A stretch of 64,000 bases of DNA. Source: Geminicoccaceae bacterium. GTDB taxonomy: Bacteria > Pseudomonadota > Alphaproteobacteria > Geminicoccales > Geminicoccaceae. This document shows, one piece after another, positions 36,236 through 45,276 of this stretch. Within the stretch, counting starts at the first letter, position 1. Every line of letters begins with the position of its first letter. The notes below the pieces were generated by a model. That model was not told where the DNA came from, ran no database searches, and was given only the letters and a program-made list of their open reading frames with translations. The DNA lies in the NCBI GenBank assembly GCA_028285265.1, contig JANQPX010000030.1, positions 62,001-126,000 of the forward strand, given 5' to 3'. The position numbers and the translations under genes are program-made.

Positions 36236-38527
36236 TCAAACCCGCATCTGTGCTGGATCGGAGCGCCCGGCCAACCGATGCAGCTGGTCGCGCCCGGCAA
36301 AATATGGCTTGGGCCAATCGACCCCCTCATAGCCGAGGGCAGCAGCGGCATGAAGTGTCCAATAGGGATTGGTCAGATGGGGGCGGGCGAGGCAACAAAG
36401 GTCGGCACGACCGGCCATGAGGATCGAATTAACATGATCAGGATCATAAATGTTGCCAACGGCGATCGTGGCAATGCCGACATCATTCCTGATACGGTCT
36501 GCGAACGGGGTTTGAAACATGCGCCCATAGACCGGCTGTGCGCGGCGTGACGTTTGGCCAGCCGAGACATCGATGATGTCCGCCCCTTTTGTTTTGAACG
36601 CTTCGGCGATCACAACCGCATCGTTTGGCTGAATGCCATCCTCACCGACCCAATCGTTTGCGGAGATGCGGACCGACATCGGCAGATGGGCCGGCCAGAC
36701 GGCGCGCACCGATTCAAACACTTCCAATGGAAAGCGTAGACGATTGTCGAGTGACCCACCGTAGTCATCGCTGCGTTGATTCGTCAGCGGCGTGATAAAG
36801 GCGGATAGGAGATAGCCATGGGCGCAATGCAACTCCAGTAGGTCAAAGCCGCAACGGACGGCAATCCTTGTCGCTTCGACAAACTCGTCGCAAATTCGGG
36901 TCATGTCCGACCTCGTCATCTCGTGCGGTATCTGATTGGCCGATGACCAGGCGGTCGGTGAGGGCCCGATAATTGGCCAGTTACCGTCTATAAGGGGCGA
37001 ATCCATGCTTTCCCAACCCAATTGAGTCGAACCTTTTGGGCCAGCGTGGCCAAGTTGAAGCGCGATCTTTGCGGGCGTCTCGTCGTGAATGAAGTCAACG
37101 ATCCGTTTCCAGGCGATTTCATGATCCGACGTGTAAAGACCGGGGCAACCCGGTGTGATTCGACCCTCCGGCGATACGCAGGTCATCTCAGTGAATACCA
37201 GCCCTGCACCACCGATGGCTCGGCTGGTGTAGTGGGAAAAATGCCAGTCCGTCGGCGCGCCATCGACGGCTCTGTATTGGGCCATCGGCGAAACGGCGAT
37301 GCGGTTCGCAAGTTCGATCTCGCGCAAGCGAAACGGCACAAACATTGGCGGCCTCGCGGATGCCGACGGGCGGCCGGTTGCTGCTGTCTCGAACCAGGTC
37401 TCTGCCTGATGAAGCCAGTCCTTATCACGGAGGCGGAGATTCTCATGGCTGACCCGCTGCGAGCGTGTAAGGAGCGCATAATTGAATTGAATGGGGTCGA
37501 GGTGAAGGTAGCGCTCGACCTGCTCAAACCATTCGCATGAGTTTCTTGCAGCGGATTGCAGACGCAGCACTTCGAGGCGTCGCGCGTCCTCGTACCCTTG
37601 AAAGGCTGTCGCTAGATCGGGGGCGTCGCTCAGGTGGTCGGCGAGCGCGACTGCGCTCTCCATCGCGAGCTTGGTGCCGGACCCGATGGAGAAATGTGCG
37701 GTTGCTGCAGCATCTCCGAGCAGCACGACTTTACCGTGCGACCAATGTTTGCACAGGACCCGTCGAAAGTTAATCCAGGCAGAGCCCCGCAAGTGATTGG
37801 CATTGCTCATCAGACGATGGCCGCCGAGATAGTCCGAAAAGATATGCTCGCAGGTGGCGATTGACTCGTCTTTGCTCATCCCGTCAAAGCCAAAACGTTG
37901 CCAGGTTGTCTCCGAGCATTCGACGATGAACGTCGCCGTCGCCTCGTCGAATTGATAAGCATGCGCCCAGACCCAGCCATACTCGGTCTGCTCAAAGATG
38001 AAGGTGAAGGCATCGTCGAACTTCTGCTGCGTTCCGAGCCAGACGAATTTGAGGGATCGAACATCGATCTCTGGCTCGAAAGCCCCGGCAAGTTCCTTGC
38101 GAATCTGTGAGTTCGAACCATCAGCTGCCACGATCAGGTCGTAGTCATCAAACTCTTTTGTGCTTGTCGTCTCACTTTCGAAGCGAAGGGCGATACCCAG
38201 CTCCTGAGCGCGACTTTGGAGGATGGCGAGAAGGGTCTTTCTGCCGATTCCGCAAAAGGCGTGTCCGCTGGAAACGGTTTTGCTGCCGCGGTAGTGAACG
38301 GCAATATCGTCCCAATAGGCGAAATGCTCACGAATTCGATCTGCGCTCTTCGGGTCGTTGCGATGCAGATTGTCGAGAGTCTCATCCGAGAGAACGACAC
38401 CCCAGCCGAATGTATCGTCAGGCCGATTGCGCTCGATCACGACGATCTCATGGTCGGGATCTCGGAGTTTCAGACTGATTGCAAAGTAGAGGCCCGCAGG
38501 CCCTCCGCCCAAACAGGCAACGCGCAT
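36236..38527 (-). CDS. 2-aminobenzoyl-CoA monooxygenase/reductase-like bifunctional flavoenzyme
   Basis: This 763-aa two-domain flavoprotein joins a class A FAD monooxygenase with an old-yellow-enzyme reductase. The monooxygenase half (residues ~1-375) has [12 protein letters not shown], the GWGVVLSDE region and [20 protein letters not shown]. The reductase half (from ~395) has [29 protein letters not shown] and [13 protein letters not shown]. This layout is known from Azoarcus 2-aminobenzoyl-CoA monooxygenase/reductase, and also from salicylyl-CoA 5-hydroxylases. With kynureninase and an aryl-CoA ligase in the same operon, 2-aminobenzoyl-CoA is the better guess. The ATG at 38527 has GGGGAG six bases upstream; a longer frame to 38584 runs into the palindrome and is unlikely. 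Confidence 0.88.
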   Translation of the reverse strand: MRVACLGGGPAGLYFAISLKLRDPDHEIVVIERNRPDDTFGWGVVLSDETLDNLHRNDPKSADRIREHFAYWDDIAVHYRGSKTVSSGHAFCGIGRKTLLAILQSRAQELGIALRFESETTSTKEFDDYDLIVAADGSNSQIRKELAGAFEPEIDVRSLKFVWLGTQQKFDDAFTFIFEQTEYGWVWAHAYQFDEATATFIVECSETTWQRFGFDGMSKDESIATCEHIFSDYLGGHRLMSNANHLRGSAWINFRRVLCKHWSHGKVVLLGDAAATAHFSIGSGTKLAMESAVALADHLSDAPDLATAFQGYEDARRLEVLRLQSAARNSCEWFEQVERYLHLDPIQFNYALLTRSQRVSHENLRLRDKDWLHQAETWFETAATGRPSASARPPMFVPFRLREIELANRIAVSPMAQYRAVDGAPTDWHFSHYTSRAIGGAGLVFTEMTCVSPEGRITPGCPGLYTSDHEIAWKRIVDFIHDETPAKIALQLGHAGPKGSTQLGWESMDSPLIDGNWPIIGPSPTAWSSANQIPHEMTRSDMTRICDEFVEATRIAVRCGFDLLELHCAHGYLLSAFITPLTNQRSDDYGGSLDNRLRFPLEVFESVRAVWPAHLPMSVRISANDWVGEDGIQPNDAVVIAEAFKTKGADIIDVSAGQTSRRAQPVYGRMFQTPFADRIRNDVGIATIAVGNIYDPDHVNSILMAGRADLCCLARPHLTNPYWTLHAAAALGYEGVDWPKPYFAGRDQLHRLAGRSDPAQMRV

Positions 38528-38572
38528 CGCCATCTCCCCGGAAGCGCCTTCGATGAAGATGGCGCTGCGTCG

Positions 38573-38598
38573 GAGATATTTCAAGCTTAAAATATCTC
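38573..38598. promoter_or_regulatory. Near-perfect 26-bp palindrome, candidate MarR operator
   Basis: Arms GAGATATTT (38573-38581) and AAATATCTC (38590-38598) flank a central AAGCTT, so 24 of 26 positions are symmetric; the only mismatch is the C/A pair at 38582 and 38589. It lies 46-71 bp upstream of the monooxygenase/reductase start, where a repressor would block the operon promoter. A/T-rich palindromes of this size are typical MarR sites. Confidence 0.65.
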
Positions 38599-38720
38599 AA
38601 GGCCGATACCAATCCAGGCGGGCTTTCGGAGGAATCAGAGACGTTGCCGGTTCGGTTTCATGCGACGCTGCCACGACCAGTCCTCTTTGATCCATGTGTA
38701 TTTTTCGCCTTTGCATTCAT

Positions 38721-38736
38721 TGAAAAATTTGTTTCA
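38721..38736. promoter_or_regulatory. Inverted repeat upstream of iolC, resembling an IolR site
   Basis: TGAAA-N6-TTTCA lies ~135 bp upstream of iolC. It contains GAAA-N6-TTTC, one change per half-site from the GGAA-N6-TTCC motif described for the RpiR-type IolR regulator in rhizobia. No iolR gene is in the window. Confidence 0.35.
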
Positions 38737-38871
38737 TTTGAGCGCAATTGTCGGCATAGGTGCGGACGGCGTACCCACCTTCACGTCGGCGTTGGCCTAT
38801 GACGTTCGGTTACAAATCCGCCGATAGATGCGGTGCCAGTTTCAAGACCGAGGATCAAAAGGGCGGATGTC

Positions 38872-40770
38872 ATGAAGGATCTCGATGTCATCACAATTGG
38901 TCGGTCTTCCGTCGATCTTTACGGGACTCAAGTTGGCGGCCGCTTGGAAGACATGGGATCCTTTTCGAAGTATATCGGCGGTTCACCGACCAATATTGCC
39001 GCTGGCGCGGCGCGGTTGGGGCTACGATCTGGGCTCATTACCAAGGTCGGCGACGAACATATGGGGCGGTTCATCCGCGAGCAGCTCATCAGCGAAGGTG
39101 TCGATGTCACTGGCGTGCAGACCGATCCAGATCGGCTGACCGCCTTGGTCATTCTTGGCATTCGTGATCAGGAGCAATTTCCGCTCATCTTCTACCGTGA
39201 AAATTGCGCCGATATGGCGCTGGCTGAAGATGACATCGATCCCCATTATATTGCTCGTGCTCGCGCCGTGGTGCCCACAGGCACGCATCTCTCGCATCCG
39301 CGAACCGAAGCTGCGGTTCTAAAGGCCATTAAGCTTGGTCGTGAGAACGGTGCGCGCACAGGCCTCGACATTGACTACCGGCCCAATCTTTGGGGGCTCT
39401 CGGGGCACGGTGACGGTGAGAACCGCTTCATTGCTTCGGACAAAGTCACGAAGAAGCTGCGGTCAACACTCCATCTTTTCGATCTCATTGTTGGCACTGA
39501 AGAAGAATTCCATATTGCTGGTGGCAGCACAAACACAGTCGAGGCTCTTCGAAGCGTTCGCGCCGTGTCAGACGCAACGCTCGTTTGCAAGCGTGGTCCA
39601 ATGGGGGCAACGGCCTTTGCGGGCGATATACCAGACGACCTGGACTTGGGCGAGTCTGGCCCTGGCTTTCCGATCGAGGTCTTCAATGTCCTGGGTGCCG
39701 GCGATGGCTTCATGTCTGGACTCTTGCGGGGCTGGCTCACTGATCAGGATTGGTCAATCACACTAACTTGGGCGAATGCCTGCGGCGCCCTTGCCGTTAG
39801 CCGACATGGTTGCACGCCTGCGTACCCAAGTTGGGAAGAGCTACAGTTCTTTTTGAATCGCGGCGTCAAGACGCCAGCACTCCGTCATGATCAGCCTTTG
39901 GAACAGGTGCACTGGGCGACCAATCGTGGATCTGATCGCCCGGTCCTTAGGGCATTTGCGTTCGACCATCGCGCTCAGTTCGAAGAAATGGAGGGGGCGA
40001 CGCCTCAGAAGATTGGCTGTTTCAAGAAGCTTTGCTTCAGGGCTGCGACCCGCGTTGCCGACGGACGATCGGGGTACGGTATTCTTTGCGATTCGCGCTT
40101 CGGTCGCGAAGCTCTGTTCCATGCCGGGAACAGCAATCTCTGGGTCGGACGGCCTGTTGAGCAACCTGGGCCACCTCCATTGATCCTCGAACCTGAAATC
40201 GGGCCGGACTTCGGCGGTCTTGCTGAATGGCCGCTCGGTCATGTCGTCAAGGTGCTCTGCTTTTGTCATCCCGACGATGGTGACGCCCTCTGGGCCAAAC
40301 AGACCGATACACTCAAACGCCTATTTCACGCCTGTCGGCGCAATCGGCTCGAGCTGCTTCTTGAACCTATCCCATCCAAAATCGGACCCGTAGATGACGA
40401 TACGACACCTCAGGTGATCCAGCGTCTCTATGATGCGGATATCTATCCAGACTGGTGGAAGCTCGAGCCTTTTCAGAGCGATGACGCATGGCGCTCCGCC
40501 TGTCGAGCGATCGAACGCAACGATCCATACACAAGAGGCGTTGTCGTGCTTGGACTTGATGCGCCTTTGGACGAGCTCAAAGCCAGCTTTGAGCTGGCGG
40601 CCAGGCATGGCTTGGTTAAAGGCTTCGCAGTTGGTCGTACCATCTTCGCCGACACCGCCCGTGCCTGGATGAAAGGCGAGATCGATGACGACGGCGCGGT
40701 CGCAGCCATGTCAGCGAACTACGATTCACTTTGTCGTCTTTGGGATGAGGCTAAAGCGTTGGAACGCTAA
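38872..40770 (+). CDS. iolC: 5-dehydro-2-deoxygluconokinase fused to a DUF2090 domain
   Basis: This 632-aa protein is a fusion. The N-terminal PfkB-type sugar kinase (~1-320) has signature SKYIGGSPTNIAAGAARLG and the catalytic GAGDGFMSG. The C-terminal DUF2090 TIM-barrel-like domain (~340-630) has LRAFAFDHRAQFEEM, KLEPFQSDDAW and GFAVGRTIFAD. IolC phosphorylates 5-dehydro-2-deoxygluconate in inositol catabolism. The DUF2090 half resembles class I aldolases and is thought to act on the product. The start ATG 38872 (MKDLDVITIGRSSVD) fits the first strand of the kinase, with GGCGG upstream; the frame runs back to 38833. No other iol gene lies nearby. Confidence 0.9.
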   Translation: MKDLDVITIGRSSVDLYGTQVGGRLEDMGSFSKYIGGSPTNIAAGAARLGLRSGLITKVGDEHMGRFIREQLISEGVDVTGVQTDPDRLTALVILGIRDQEQFPLIFYRENCADMALAEDDIDPHYIARARAVVPTGTHLSHPRTEAAVLKAIKLGRENGARTGLDIDYRPNLWGLSGHGDGENRFIASDKVTKKLRSTLHLFDLIVGTEEEFHIAGGSTNTVEALRSVRAVSDATLVCKRGPMGATAFAGDIPDDLDLGESGPGFPIEVFNVLGAGDGFMSGLLRGWLTDQDWSITLTWANACGALAVSRHGCTPAYPSWEELQFFLNRGVKTPALRHDQPLEQVHWATNRGSDRPVLRAFAFDHRAQFEEMEGATPQKIGCFKKLCFRAATRVADGRSGYGILCDSRFGREALFHAGNSNLWVGRPVEQPGPPPLILEPEIGPDFGGLAEWPLGHVVKVLCFCHPDDGDALWAKQTDTLKRLFHACRRNRLELLLEPIPSKIGPVDDDTTPQVIQRLYDADIYPDWWKLEPFQSDDAWRSACRAIERNDPYTRGVVVLGLDAPLDELKASFELAARHGLVKGFAVGRTIFADTARAWMKGEIDDDGAVAAMSANYDSLCRLWDEAKALER

Positions 40771-40840
40771 AGCCCAAGACGTGCAATGTTCGATGGGTTG
40801 GCAAGGCTGCGTTCAATCCTTGCGGTCGTCGATCAAGCGC

Positions 40841-42829
40841 CTAAGCAGCACCACGTGTCCGATCCTGGCGTTCTTCCTGCAACCCAACGAAGGGAAATGA
40901 CGGCAGGGCGCTCGCAGTCGATTTCTCCCAGGTGCGATGATCGAGCACCCACTTCCGGGCCTGTTGAGCAAGGCTGGCGGCTAGCGGTCTGTCCGTAACC
41001 AATCGATGCAAGGCATCAGCAAGCGCTGCACTGTCACCTTTCGTGAAGACCAAGCCTGTTTCGTCATGGGTGACCAAGTCTCGAAGGGCTCGCACGCTTG
41101 AGACCACGACGGTCTTTTGCATCGCCATCGCTTCAAGGGGCTTCATCGGTGAGACCAGTTCGCAAACTGTCCAGGGCTTCCTTGGGAACGCGGTGATGTC
41201 CAGGAGTGAATAATGAGCGGCGACATCGGCATAGGGCACGCGGCCGGGCATCAGCAGCCAATCGGTCGCGCCGCCTTCCTCCATAATGGCTTGGATACGG
41301 CTGGCGATGGGGCCGATCTCTGTCCCGCTGACATTTTCATTGCCGACGATCAGGAGGCGATAAGCAACGCCGCGGCGTTTCAATTCAACGGCAGCACGGG
41401 CCAGGTCGTCGAGGCCTTCATAATCGACAAAAGTGCCGATATAGCCGATGACCGGAATGTCTTTGGGAATGCCGTATCGATCTGCCAAGGCTTGGTTCCG
41501 TTCGATGGGCTCGAAGCGTTCGGCATCGCAAGAGTTAGGGACGAGCGATATCTTGTCCGGTGGTACGCCGCCAGCTTCAAGTTCTTCACGCATTGCTTCG
41601 GTGAGCGTTATCACGTGGTCGGCTGCCTTGGCCGTTTCATTCTCCAACAACCGTTGGATCTGATAACTGTCTGTGAACTCAAAGCTGCGATCGCGCGAGG
41701 CTCGGGTGATTTCCCACCAACCCCGCACCTCATAAACACATGGGATGCCAAGGCGACGCGCGGCGATCATGGCCATCAGACCGACGCGGTAATTGGAGGC
41801 GGCGATCACTAAAGAGGGGCGGCATTCGCGAAAGCGTCTCTCCAAGAGATCAGCGGATTTGAGAACATAAGCGACCAGCGCATGCTCTTTGTTGCTTGTC
41901 TCCAGGATACGGTGATAGGTCACCTCACCTATGGAATCTTTTGGACTGACATCGCGACTATTGAAGCCGGCTTTGATATCGATGGGAAACCCCGGGCGGG
42001 TGAAGGCGAGAACCTCAAAGCCCGCCGCTGAGAGTCCCGTTGCAACGCCATGCGAACGTGTTGCATAGCCGCCTGATGAGTGCGGCAGTGAGTTATGTAA
42101 AACGTAAGCGATCCGATTTGGTACCGGATCGATTTGGCACGGACGTCGCTCCTTTACGTGGCGAAGGAGGGTGAGCTGGTGAACAAATTTTCGACGGAAT
42201 GTCCGGAGCGCTGCGTCTTTTAGCGTGGCATTGGCCCCATTGGGCAACGAAGCTAGGGCGTCGATAAGCTCTGCCGCTTCTTGATAGCGACCCGTATGTT
42301 CGCAGGCACGAAACAGCAGCTTGATCGCAAAAACGGTCTTGTCCCGAACCTGGAGAGCTTTGATGATGTCATATTCAAGCTCATATTCGCCTTGGTTTTC
42401 GGCGGCGGTGGCGGCGTTAACGAGCGCCTCCACCTTTTCCTCTCTTGAGCTCGCCGGGTCTTGCCAAAGACTCTCGACGGCCGCATCGGCGCCTTTATGA
42501 CGGCAGGCATCGAGTAAGGCTGTCACAGCCGGATCGATTTTGCGCGAAATCTCCTGATCACGGCGATAGCGTTTTGCGGCGCGGTAGATCAAAAACGGCA
42601 AAAGAGGCCATCGCCAGGGGCGACGACGATTTTGCGATATGACTTCGCCAAGACGAAACTCCAGCCGCCGCTCGGCATCGACCTTGGCTCGGCGATGCTC
42701 ATGGCGAAGCTGGGCCGTCAAGCGCTTGCATTCCGCTTCCAGACGTTCAATGTCTGCCTTGGCATCGACGAGCGTTAGCTCAGAGTGAGACGTGTCCGCA
42801 CGCAAATGCGTGTAACGGCCTTGGGACAT
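40841..42829 (-). CDS. Family 4-type glycosyltransferase with long N-terminal helical region
   Basis: The C-terminal ~400 residues form a GT-B enzyme: YVLHNSLPHSSGGYATRSHGV at the acceptor side, VYEVRGWWE, VPNSCDAERF, VIGYIGTFVDYEGLD, and the donor-site ETGLVFTKGD region. The first ~210 residues are unusual: a charged coiled coil (residues ~20-60), a basic segment around RPWRWPLLPFLIYRAAKRYRR, and TPR-like helical repeats. The chosen start is ATG 42829 (662 aa); an ATG at 42859 is upstream. It converges with iolC. It probably builds a surface polysaccharide; the sugar is unknown. Confidence 0.82.
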   Translation of the reverse strand: MSQGRYTHLRADTSHSELTLVDAKADIERLEAECKRLTAQLRHEHRRAKVDAERRLEFRLGEVISQNRRRPWRWPLLPFLIYRAAKRYRRDQEISRKIDPAVTALLDACRHKGADAAVESLWQDPASSREEKVEALVNAATAAENQGEYELEYDIIKALQVRDKTVFAIKLLFRACEHTGRYQEAAELIDALASLPNGANATLKDAALRTFRRKFVHQLTLLRHVKERRPCQIDPVPNRIAYVLHNSLPHSSGGYATRSHGVATGLSAAGFEVLAFTRPGFPIDIKAGFNSRDVSPKDSIGEVTYHRILETSNKEHALVAYVLKSADLLERRFRECRPSLVIAASNYRVGLMAMIAARRLGIPCVYEVRGWWEITRASRDRSFEFTDSYQIQRLLENETAKAADHVITLTEAMREELEAGGVPPDKISLVPNSCDAERFEPIERNQALADRYGIPKDIPVIGYIGTFVDYEGLDDLARAAVELKRRGVAYRLLIVGNENVSGTEIGPIASRIQAIMEEGGATDWLLMPGRVPYADVAAHYSLLDITAFPRKPWTVCELVSPMKPLEAMAMQKTVVVSSVRALRDLVTHDETGLVFTKGDSAALADALHRLVTDRPLAASLAQQARKWVLDHRTWEKSTASALPSFPFVGLQEERQDRTRGAA

Positions 42830-43049
42830 GATTGAGGGCTGCCCGTGTTCGAAGCTCAAATGACGATACGAATTTAGGAAAAAACCACTAAAATGCTACG
42901 CAATAACGACAGCGAAGTCCACATCATGTGGCACGTCCGCCATCGCTTTCTGGCTCAATCTCTAGTTTTCTCGCCTTGCGTCATGCATAGCTTTTGCCTT
43001 TTGTAACCAGCGATCACACACGTCTTGATCGACGAAGAAATCTTTCGGG

Positions 43050-44279
43050 ATGATGGCGACGAGGTCGAGCCAGGAGGCGAGAGCGATTTCACTTGAGAAA
43101 GCCGATCGAACCAGACCAACGGCCGTGCTAGCGCCGACCCATGGCTGGAGCAACACGGTACGCGTCAGCAGCCATCACCTGGCGGCAGCCTTAGCGAAAC
43201 GCGACTGGAGGGTTGTCTTTCTCGGAACACCGGTGTCGCCTTGGCATGCTCTTTTGCGACGCTCGGACCTTGCTGTCCGTGAAAAACTGACAGCCAGCCG
43301 TTTGGGGCTGGTGGAAGACCGTACCGGCGTAAGTTCTTATGTACCGATGACTTTGTTTCCCCACACCTATCGATGGCCCTTTGATAGCGCCTTTTCGCTG
43401 CGACGCTGGCAACACTTCACCATCCCAAATCTGAAGCGGCAGCTTTTGACGCATGGTTTGGATCAGCCAGAATTGTTGATCGTCGATAATGTGGTCATGG
43501 CTTGGCTGATCGATGCCCTCAGGCCAAAGAATTCGATCTATCGAATCACCGATCATTATGCATCGTTCAGTACCACGACGGCGGCGATGCAGGCTGAAGA
43601 GCGCAACTTGGCGCCTAGGGTTGATTTGGTTGTCCATACCGCTGAAAGTCTCCGCAGTTATGTCGAAGACCTTCGGCCTAAAAAGAGCCTTTGTCTCAAT
43701 CATGCCGTTGATGTGGATTTCTTTGATAATGCAGATCTGCATCTGCCGAGTGCCTATCAGACCATTCCTGAACCGCGCGCAATCTTTGTCGGCGTGATTG
43801 GCGAATGGTTTGATGTCGAGGCTGTGAATTTCATGGCCGAACGTTTGCCAAAGGTTCAATTCGTCATCGTCGGTCCTGACCAGGGGCCAGGGCGACGGCT
43901 TCTTGAACGGTCGAATTTGCATTGTCTTGGCCCAAAGCCGAGGTCACAAGTCCCAGCATTGCTGAACTATGCGCAAGTTGGCCTCATACCCTTTGACCGC
44001 GTGGGTAAACCGGACTTGGTTGATGGTATTAATCCATTGAAGTTGTACGAATATCTCCTTTGTGGGCTGCCCGTGGTAACGACGTCCTGGCCGGAGCTCG
44101 ACAGGCTCGGAGCACCAGTCATGGCGTGCAATGAGGCAGCAGATTTCCCAGATGCCATTGAGCAGGCCTTGGCAGGGCTAGGGCCTGATCGCCGAGTCCG
44201 CGAAGCCTTCGCGAGAAAGGCTGACTGGCAAACGCGTATCGACGAAATGCTCGCAGCGCTTGACTGGGAACGCACGTAG
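43050..44279 (+). CDS. GT-B glycosyltransferase, GumK/family-1-like
   Basis: This 409-aa protein has an N-terminal domain beginning AVLAPTHGWSNTVRVSSHHLAAALAKR, with IYRITDHYASF as in GumK-like glucuronosyltransferases. The C-terminal donor domain has AIFVGVIGEWFD, VQFVIVGPDQGPG and GINPLKLYEYLLCGLPVVTT. It probably transfers a sugar onto a lipid-linked or surface glycan. It stands between two minus-strand glycosyltransferases; ~190 bp upstream holds no convincing gene. Donor and acceptor are not known. Confidence 0.82.
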   Translation: MMATRSSQEARAISLEKADRTRPTAVLAPTHGWSNTVRVSSHHLAAALAKRDWRVVFLGTPVSPWHALLRRSDLAVREKLTASRLGLVEDRTGVSSYVPMTLFPHTYRWPFDSAFSLRRWQHFTIPNLKRQLLTHGLDQPELLIVDNVVMAWLIDALRPKNSIYRITDHYASFSTTTAAMQAEERNLAPRVDLVVHTAESLRSYVEDLRPKKSLCLNHAVDVDFFDNADLHLPSAYQTIPEPRAIFVGVIGEWFDVEAVNFMAERLPKVQFVIVGPDQGPGRRLLERSNLHCLGPKPRSQVPALLNYAQVGLIPFDRVGKPDLVDGINPLKLYEYLLCGLPVVTTSWPELDRLGAPVMACNEAADFPDAIEQALAGLGPDRRVREAFARKADWQTRIDEMLAALDWERT

Positions 44280-44292
44280 ATCGCCGATTCTG

Positions 44293-45144
44293 TTAGCTCA
44301 CGCGATAGGTACCTAGCCATTTAGCGAACAGTCTTGGGATCGCACCGAACCAGCCTTGGCGGCCAACAGTCGTCATCAGGACGCGGTGATTATGAAGGAA
44401 ATCTGCAAACCAGTCGCGTCCGGACTGATGGCGTGTTCCGCCGCTCTTGGCCTCGCTATGAAGAACAACGGCATCACCGAGATAGCGCCCGAGCATGCCA
44501 CGTCTGGCAAGCCTGATTCCATATTCCGGTTCAAAACCCCAAGCATTGCCTCGAAACGCCGTGCTAAAGCCGCCAAGCTCTCGAAATAGGTGTGTTCTAA
44601 TCCCCATATTGCAGCCGCGCGGCGCGTTGATTAGGCAGGTCCCGGGTTGGTCGAGGTTGCCTAAGAGGACACCGAATGATGTGAACCAACCAACGATTCG
44701 GCCTTTGATGACAGCATGCCTTGGTACCACCAACCGAAGTAGTGTTTCGACCGCGATGCGGAGGGCTTCGGATGAAACGGACCGGCCTTTATTGAGACGG
44801 ACTTCGCGACCGCAGCTATAGGCGAGGTCGGGGTCCGCGACAAACGCCGTGCGATGTCCTTCAAACCAGCCGACGCAAGGAATGGCATCGTCATCAAGAA
44901 GAAGAACCAGATCTGCTGTTGAGGAGAGAATGCAGCGATTGAGGGTTTCTGTCACTGAAGGCGCTTCGAGGCACACCGTACGAACTTGAAACTCGGACTC
45001 CATACGTCCCGCCAAGTCTGCGGCCTCACCACCTTGTAGCCCTAAGCAGATCGGTAGGTCTGGATAAAGCCGCCGGATATTCTCGAGCGACGCTGCCAAG
45101 ATATCGCTCCGCCGGTAGCTGACGATGACCAATTCTGTGTCCAT
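44293..45144 (-). CDS. Family 2 glycosyltransferase
   Basis: This 283-aa GT-A protein begins directly with the nucleotide-binding strand (TELVIVSYRRSDILAASL). It has the metal-binding LVLLLDDDAIPCVGWFEGH near residue 80. The later GCNMGIRTHLFRELGGF and WGFEPEYGIRLARRG motifs form the acceptor/catalytic region. There are no membrane segments. It ends 13 bp from the convergent GT-B gene and belongs to the same small glycosyltransferase group. Confidence 0.85.
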   Translation of the reverse strand: MDTELVIVSYRRSDILAASLENIRRLYPDLPICLGLQGGEAADLAGRMESEFQVRTVCLEAPSVTETLNRCILSSTADLVLLLDDDAIPCVGWFEGHRTAFVADPDLAYSCGREVRLNKGRSVSSEALRIAVETLLRLVVPRHAVIKGRIVGWFTSFGVLLGNLDQPGTCLINAPRGCNMGIRTHLFRELGGFSTAFRGNAWGFEPEYGIRLARRGMLGRYLGDAVVLHSEAKSGGTRHQSGRDWFADFLHNHRVLMTTVGRQGWFGAIPRLFAKWLGTYRVS

Positions 45145-45276
45145 GAGGCGAGAACGTATTTTTCACTGTCCCTAGAGGCAAGCTCTTTCGTCATGACGTT
45201 GGGCGCGTTGACAACCGGGCGTGCGGCATAGATCAAGTGATCTCGCGTTGCTCGACGATCGATTCCGAGGGCGGTG

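Noticed and set aside
36236..38527. Call as salicylyl-CoA 5-hydroxylase/oxidoreductase
   Set aside because: The domain layout is compatible, but the operon makes anthranilate, not salicylate, so 2-aminobenzoyl-CoA is preferred; sequence alone does not decide.
40750..40773. GCTAAAGC direct repeat flanking GTTGGAAC at the end of iolC
   Set aside because: It overlaps the coding end and stop codon, is a single copy in the window, and has no T-run, so it was not called as a terminator or repeat family.
40801..40823. GCAAGG...CCTTGC inverted repeat between iolC and the GT4 gene
   Set aside because: Only six base pairs with an 11-base loop and no T-run; too weak for a terminator.
42962..43156. 64-aa minus-strand frame overlapping the start of the GT-B gene
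   Set aside because: The C-terminal end looks somewhat protein-like, but it overlaps the well-supported glycosyltransferase and has no recognisable family; a degraded gene remnant cannot be excluded.
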